Assembly: GCA_022702705.1 (NCBI GenBank)
Contig: CM040421.1
Span: 63,548,197-63,612,196 of the forward strand
Direction: 5' to 3'
Length of the DNA: 64,000 nt
Origin: Papilionanthe hookeriana x Papilionanthe teres
Lineage: Eukaryota; Streptophyta; Magnoliopsida; Asparagales; Orchidaceae
The notes under the pieces are model-generated. The model made no database searches. It saw nothing but the letters and a program-made list of their open reading frames with translations, and was not told the DNA's origin. The position numbers were made by a program, and so were the translations under genes. Numbering within the stretch: the first letter of the stretch is position 1; every line of letters starts with the position of its first letter. Positions 60,119 through 64,000 of the stretch are shown here, one piece after another.

Positions 60119-61305
60119 ATGGCTCCACGACAAAAGCGACGATTAGATTTTGACGAAACTTGATTCATTAATGCGAAAGCACAAACACGATATTTTCAAA
60201 ATATTCAAGCAAGAAAGTGCATACAAGATCGAGTTTTCAAGAATCCAGGAGGAGAAGTAGAGCGAGTTATAAAGGAGCGAGGATGGGAAAACTTCTGTTT
60301 CGTTACCAACAGAGCAGCTGTAGAAGTTGTGAAGGAATTTTATACAAACTTAACATAGGCAGAAGATGCACCGGTTAGAGTTAGAGGATTTTTCGTAGAT
60401 TTCAGCGCTGCTAGAATAAACGCATATTATGAAGTTCAAGACACCTGGAGTGAATATGAAACTTTTGGAACTATGGAAGGACCATTAGAAGAGGTGATTG
60501 ACTTTCTCACTGATGGGAAAGGAGTCTGGAAGATAAAGCAGCGAGAACGGGTAAACTTCCCTCTTTCTATGCTAAATGCAACATCAAAAGCCCAGCATTA
60601 TTTTATTTGCTCTACTTTGTTACCTACCTACCACCATAGTGAGGTAACAAGAGATGAAAGCGGTTCCGAATTTCTGTATTCAGAACCAGAAGAGTATTAA
60701 TATGGGAAATGTTACATATAAAAACATATTAGCCACTGCTAGAAATGAAAGTGGAAGAGGACTAGGACATCCTGGTCTTATCTATGCACTTTGCCATTTA
60801 TCTGGGGTAGAGGCAAGAGATGATGAGGAATGGATAGAACCTATGAAACCCCTAACTCGATGCTAATATAAAGAAATATGAATCCCACGAAGGATGGAGA
60901 TCTGGGACAAGGGATTATGTACCTTCTTCAAGTAGAGATATACCCTCTACTAGTTATGAACCAACCCCTCAGTACACTACTCCTACCCTTCAAGATCTAA
61001 TGAATGAATTAACCCTGAGTAGAAAGAGTTTTGAGATATTTGGAGAAAATATGGAAAGAAGATTTGAGCATATAGATCAAAGAATTGGAGGCTTGGAGAG
61101 AAGACACGATTATGATAGCGAATATCTCCAGCGACATTCGGAACACGAGATTGCATACTATGAAGCCGAGCGTCGTTATAGGAGTGGTGATTTAGATGTT
61201 CTCTTTCCCGAGTGCCCCCGATATACACAAGACCAAGCATGCTCGGCCTTCTCAGCTGGAGATCGTGGAGACGACATAGCTTGGGAATTTAATGCCGAAG
61301 ATTAG
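60119..61305 (+). pseudogene. aORF2 of element 3: putative plant transposon-type protein, stops and frameshifts
   Basis: ATG 60119 (MAPRQKRRLDFDET). Stops at 60161 (CGA to TGA against element 2) and 60356. ERGWENFCFV and VEVVKEFYTNL blocks, then DGKGVWKIKQRERVNFPLS and FICSTLLPTYHHSEVTR in the same phase. Frame changes near 60650 and 60865 are shared with element 2. 60654-60866 holds GLGHPGLIYALCHLSGVE. The C-terminus from about 60885 has a Ser/Pro-rich linker, the coiled coil ENMERRFEHIDQRIGGLERR and an acidic end. It is paralogous in layout to aORF1 (GLGHPSTIFAL against GLGHPGLIYAL). Function unknown. Confidence 0.8.
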
Positions 61306-62613
61306 AGTCTTTGTTTAGTTTGTTTGGTTTGTTTAGATGTGTTGTTTTGCAAACTTTATTATTTCTGTGTGTAATATTTTAGTACTTTACGTGGACTTTG
61401 GATTTGATATGTTGTTTGTTTGCTTGAGTAGTGATGTTAAATTTCTTATGTGTGTTAAATTAGTTGCAAATTTTTATATATATAGGATGTTAGTTTTTCT
61501 TTAATTTATTATTGTAAATGTATGTGTAGTAACAAATTAAGTTTTCTATGTTATGTTTAATACTTATTTTAAAAAATTCCATCCCTGCACTTTCTTTTTA
61601 AATATTATATATGGAAGAATACTAACAAGTACATGTTCGTAAGTAATGAAAAAGCCCGCAAAAATTTCAAAGAAAAGAAATACCTAAAGCTCAAAGGTAT
61701 GATGAATTTTATTTATATACTTTCCCTTTTTCACTATATAGTATAGATAGAAAAATTTAAGTTTGGGAGAAGGTAAAAATACAAATTTAATTATTAAATT
61801 GTTCTCAAATTCTATTTTCAAAAATTATTAAATGATTTTCTATAGTAATTTTCAATTCAATAAATATGAGTTGCTTTATTTAATTATTATATAAAGTTAA
61901 AAAAAAATACTTCTAGTGATTTAATTAATTAATAGAAGAAGATATTTGGTTAAAAGGAATAAGAATATAGTAGACTATTTAAAGTAAGGGAAACTATATT
62001 CTAAAAATTGGAAATTCTTAAGTATATAGATGAAAAAGAAAGGATAGAAACTCAATGAAGTAAAAATTATGAAATATATATAAGCAAAGAAGTATTTTAA
62101 GTTTCAAATTTAGGAAGAGAAATTGAAGTTCAAAATTATTAACAGGCTATCCAAATACAGTAATCCTCACTTGAAAAAGAAAAGAAAAAGAAAAGAAAAG
62201 AAAAGAAAAATATAAGTGAGGAGAAGCTTGAGGAGATGCCTTATCAAAAATTGGCTTCAATGGATTCAACCTAAAGGGTAAAACTTAACTATATTTCTAA
62301 ACTTATATTTATGGATTGGTATTTTACTAAATAGAGTTTTCTTGAATTTCCTATCATCTAAATATCTTAAGTAATTTATTAATTTTTAATATAGTCTTTT
62401 CCCGAAATAAATAGAAAGCTAGAAATCTTAGACCTAATAACTAAATAATCTTATCTCTATAAAATTAATTGAAATTACTTAGAAATATTTCCATTTAACT
62501 TTATTATAATGTTATTTAAATTTAATTCATATATTATTTGAGTTGAAAAATTCTATTATAGAAATCATTATTTTTATTTAGTATTAAAATTACTTCGAGG
62601 ACAAGTAATAATT
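61306..62613 (+). other. 3' non-coding region of element 3, with purine tract hairpin
   Basis: AT-rich without ORFs. CCTCACTT (62165-62172) pairs with AAGTGAGG (62214-62221) around an (AAAAG)n purine loop. The same structure is in element 2, and a variant in element 1. Confidence 0.55.
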
Positions 62614-62627
62614 AAGTTTGGGGATTT
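62614..62627 (+). other. Polypurine tract of element 3
   Basis: AAGTTTGGGGATTT directly before the 3' LTR TGATCACG. Confidence 0.92.
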
Positions 62628-64000
62628 TGATCACGTAAAAATATGTTAAGAAATTCATACCGATTTTTGATGAAATTGCACTTTAAAGAAAGGTATTTTC
62701 TTTATTTTATCGCAGGAATGAAGATTTATTGGTGATAGAAGCAAAATGCATGAAATGGAGCAAATTTGGATCAAAAAGGAGGAAATTCATGCAAATATAA
62801 CTACTTCGCCGACGGCGAGATCGAGGCCGCCGACGGTGAGATCGTGAGGAGAAATTTCTGAAGAAATTATAACTACCTCGCCGACAGCAAGCCCGAGCCC
62901 GCCGACGCCGAGATCGCGCGGTTCGAAGACCTTCTGAAGCCCCGCCGACGGCGAGGTCGTTTCCGCCGACGGCGAGCTAGTTCAAAATGCATATACATTG
63001 AACCTGGACACTTTTTGAAGAGGTGTTTAAGCACCCCTTGGACCTTTGCTTACCTCTATAAATAGAGGCCGAATTCTAGTGTCTTTTGTGTGTCTTTTGT
63101 GTGTCTTTTGAGTATTCTGTGAGTCTATTTCTAGTGTATTAAGTGTAGTTTGAGTGAGTTTAGTGAGTTTATTAGTTTAATTGAGTACTATTTAGTTGCT
63201 GTACTAGAAGGAAAAGTCAAAGGAACTTCAAGGAGTCTTCTTGGGAAGGAAATTAAGATAATTATCTTTGTTTATTGTTTTTAACTTTAAATGAAATCCA
63301 TGCTTTGTTTTATTCTCATGCATTCTGAGTAGTTTTCTTAGTCTTTCTCCTTGTTTATGAAAATTATGTGGTTTGATGAAATTAAATAAAGGCACTTAAT
63401 ATAATATAAATAAATTGTGATAATTTTTACTTTAAACTTAATTTACTTTCAATCTGACCAATTGAGTAGTTAAAATATGTTGAATTATCAACTATAGTAA
63501 AAATTACATCCAATATTCAGGGAAGTCAAAAACCTTGGAAGGCGGGTGCAAATAAATAGGGAAATATTAATTATCGGGCGTAGAATTAGATATTTTAGTG
63601 TGACAGACTAAAATACTCAATTCGATCCTACTCGTTCGAGAGCCGAAGTGTAGATGTTAGCCCTCGAGTGAGGGGAACGTGGGAGCTCGAAGTGGCGACC
63701 AGTATCCTCCCGAACTTCAGCCACAGATTCAGTAATCAAACATAGGATTAGTCAATGTTCTTTGCACCTGGACCAAAGGGTAAAGAATAGGAATGCTCCT
63801 ATTTATCACAATACAATTTAAAAATTCTAATTCAATTCATCATTTCACTTAATTTTCTAAAAACAAGGAGAAGGATACTTTTTCTGAATTAATTAAATCA
63901 ACTTATTTCAAGCATTAGTTTACTTTAGTTTATTATAGTTACTTAGAATTTACGTTCACTTTATTAAGTAATTCCCTTAAATTTAGCCGATAACAATTTC
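62628..64000 (+). repeat. Element 3 3' LTR (truncated by window end)
   Basis: It matches 50663-52203 from its first base and runs off the window within U5. Array at 62806-62980, TATA CCTCTATAAATAGAGG at 63053-63068. Confidence 0.95.

Larger units (their letters stand above)
50663..64000 (+). mobile_element. Element 3: Athila-like Ty3/gypsy retrotransposon (3' end beyond window)
   Basis: A plus-strand relative of element 2 with 5' LTR 50663-52203, PBS, gag, protease-RT, RNase H, integrase, aORF1, aORF2, PPT and a partial 3' LTR from 62628. It has the best-preserved coding sequence in the window: a 604-codon gag-protease frame, a 502-codon RT frame and a 518-codon integrase frame, separated by point lesions. 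The 3' target duplication cannot be seen; the base string before the element is GTTGG. Confidence 0.95.

Overview
The window is repeat-dense plant nuclear DNA: AT-rich, with no recognisable single-copy host gene. Almost everything interpretable belongs to LTR retrotransposons. The plant assignment rests on Ty3/gypsy polyproteins of Athila/Tat type, primer-binding sites matching plant tRNA-Asp, and long degenerate LTR-like repeats. I cannot name the species.

Layout. 1-4040 is a fragment (copy A) of a long non-coding repeat. 4085-5815 is a second repeat family (R1) carrying a 295-bp solo LTR. 6041-6364 holds a short minus-strand coding-like remnant. 6609-19921 is element 1, a full-length but decayed Athila-like element on the minus strand. 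19985-21655 is R2, partner of R1. 21655-35214 holds three more copies (B, B', C) of the long repeat. Copy C is followed by a PBS-like site and a decayed plus-strand gag-like gene, so C looks like the very long 5' LTR of a Tat/Ogre-like element. That gene is split by element 2 (36100-49646, minus strand, perfect 5-bp target duplication CTTCA). About 1 kb later element 3 begins (50663 to beyond the window end, plus strand). Elements 2 and 3 are close relatives in opposite orientation, so they form an inverted repeat with arms of about 13.4 kb around a 1,016-bp spacer.

Elements 1-3 share one plan: LTR, tRNA-Asp PBS, gag-protease-RT-RNase H-integrase, two related extra genes (here aORF1 and aORF2), PPT, LTR. 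All three are mutated by frameshifts or stops, and element 3 keeps the longest open frames. The extra genes sit where Athila elements carry an env-like ORF, but I see no signal peptide or membrane segment. They look like two paralogues: a 'putative plant transposon protein'-like N-terminal domain plus a C-terminal coiled coil.

The most interesting signal is non-coding. Each element carries a GC-rich palindromic motif array at three places: in the LTR upstream of the TATA box, upstream of aORF1 and upstream of aORF2. Elements 2/3 use variants of CTCGCCGTCGGCGAG. Element 1 uses an unrelated GGCGCTTAGC-type motif at the same three places. aORF2 also has a predicted 5'-UTR intron of 197-202 bp in all three elements, implying its own spliced transcript. 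Two hairpins, one after the integrase stop and one near the PPT, keep pairing despite sequence change. Together this suggests a three-promoter element with a lineage-specific recognition motif, possibly read by the aORF proteins in the way VANC proteins recognise motifs in VANDAL transposons. That function is an inference.
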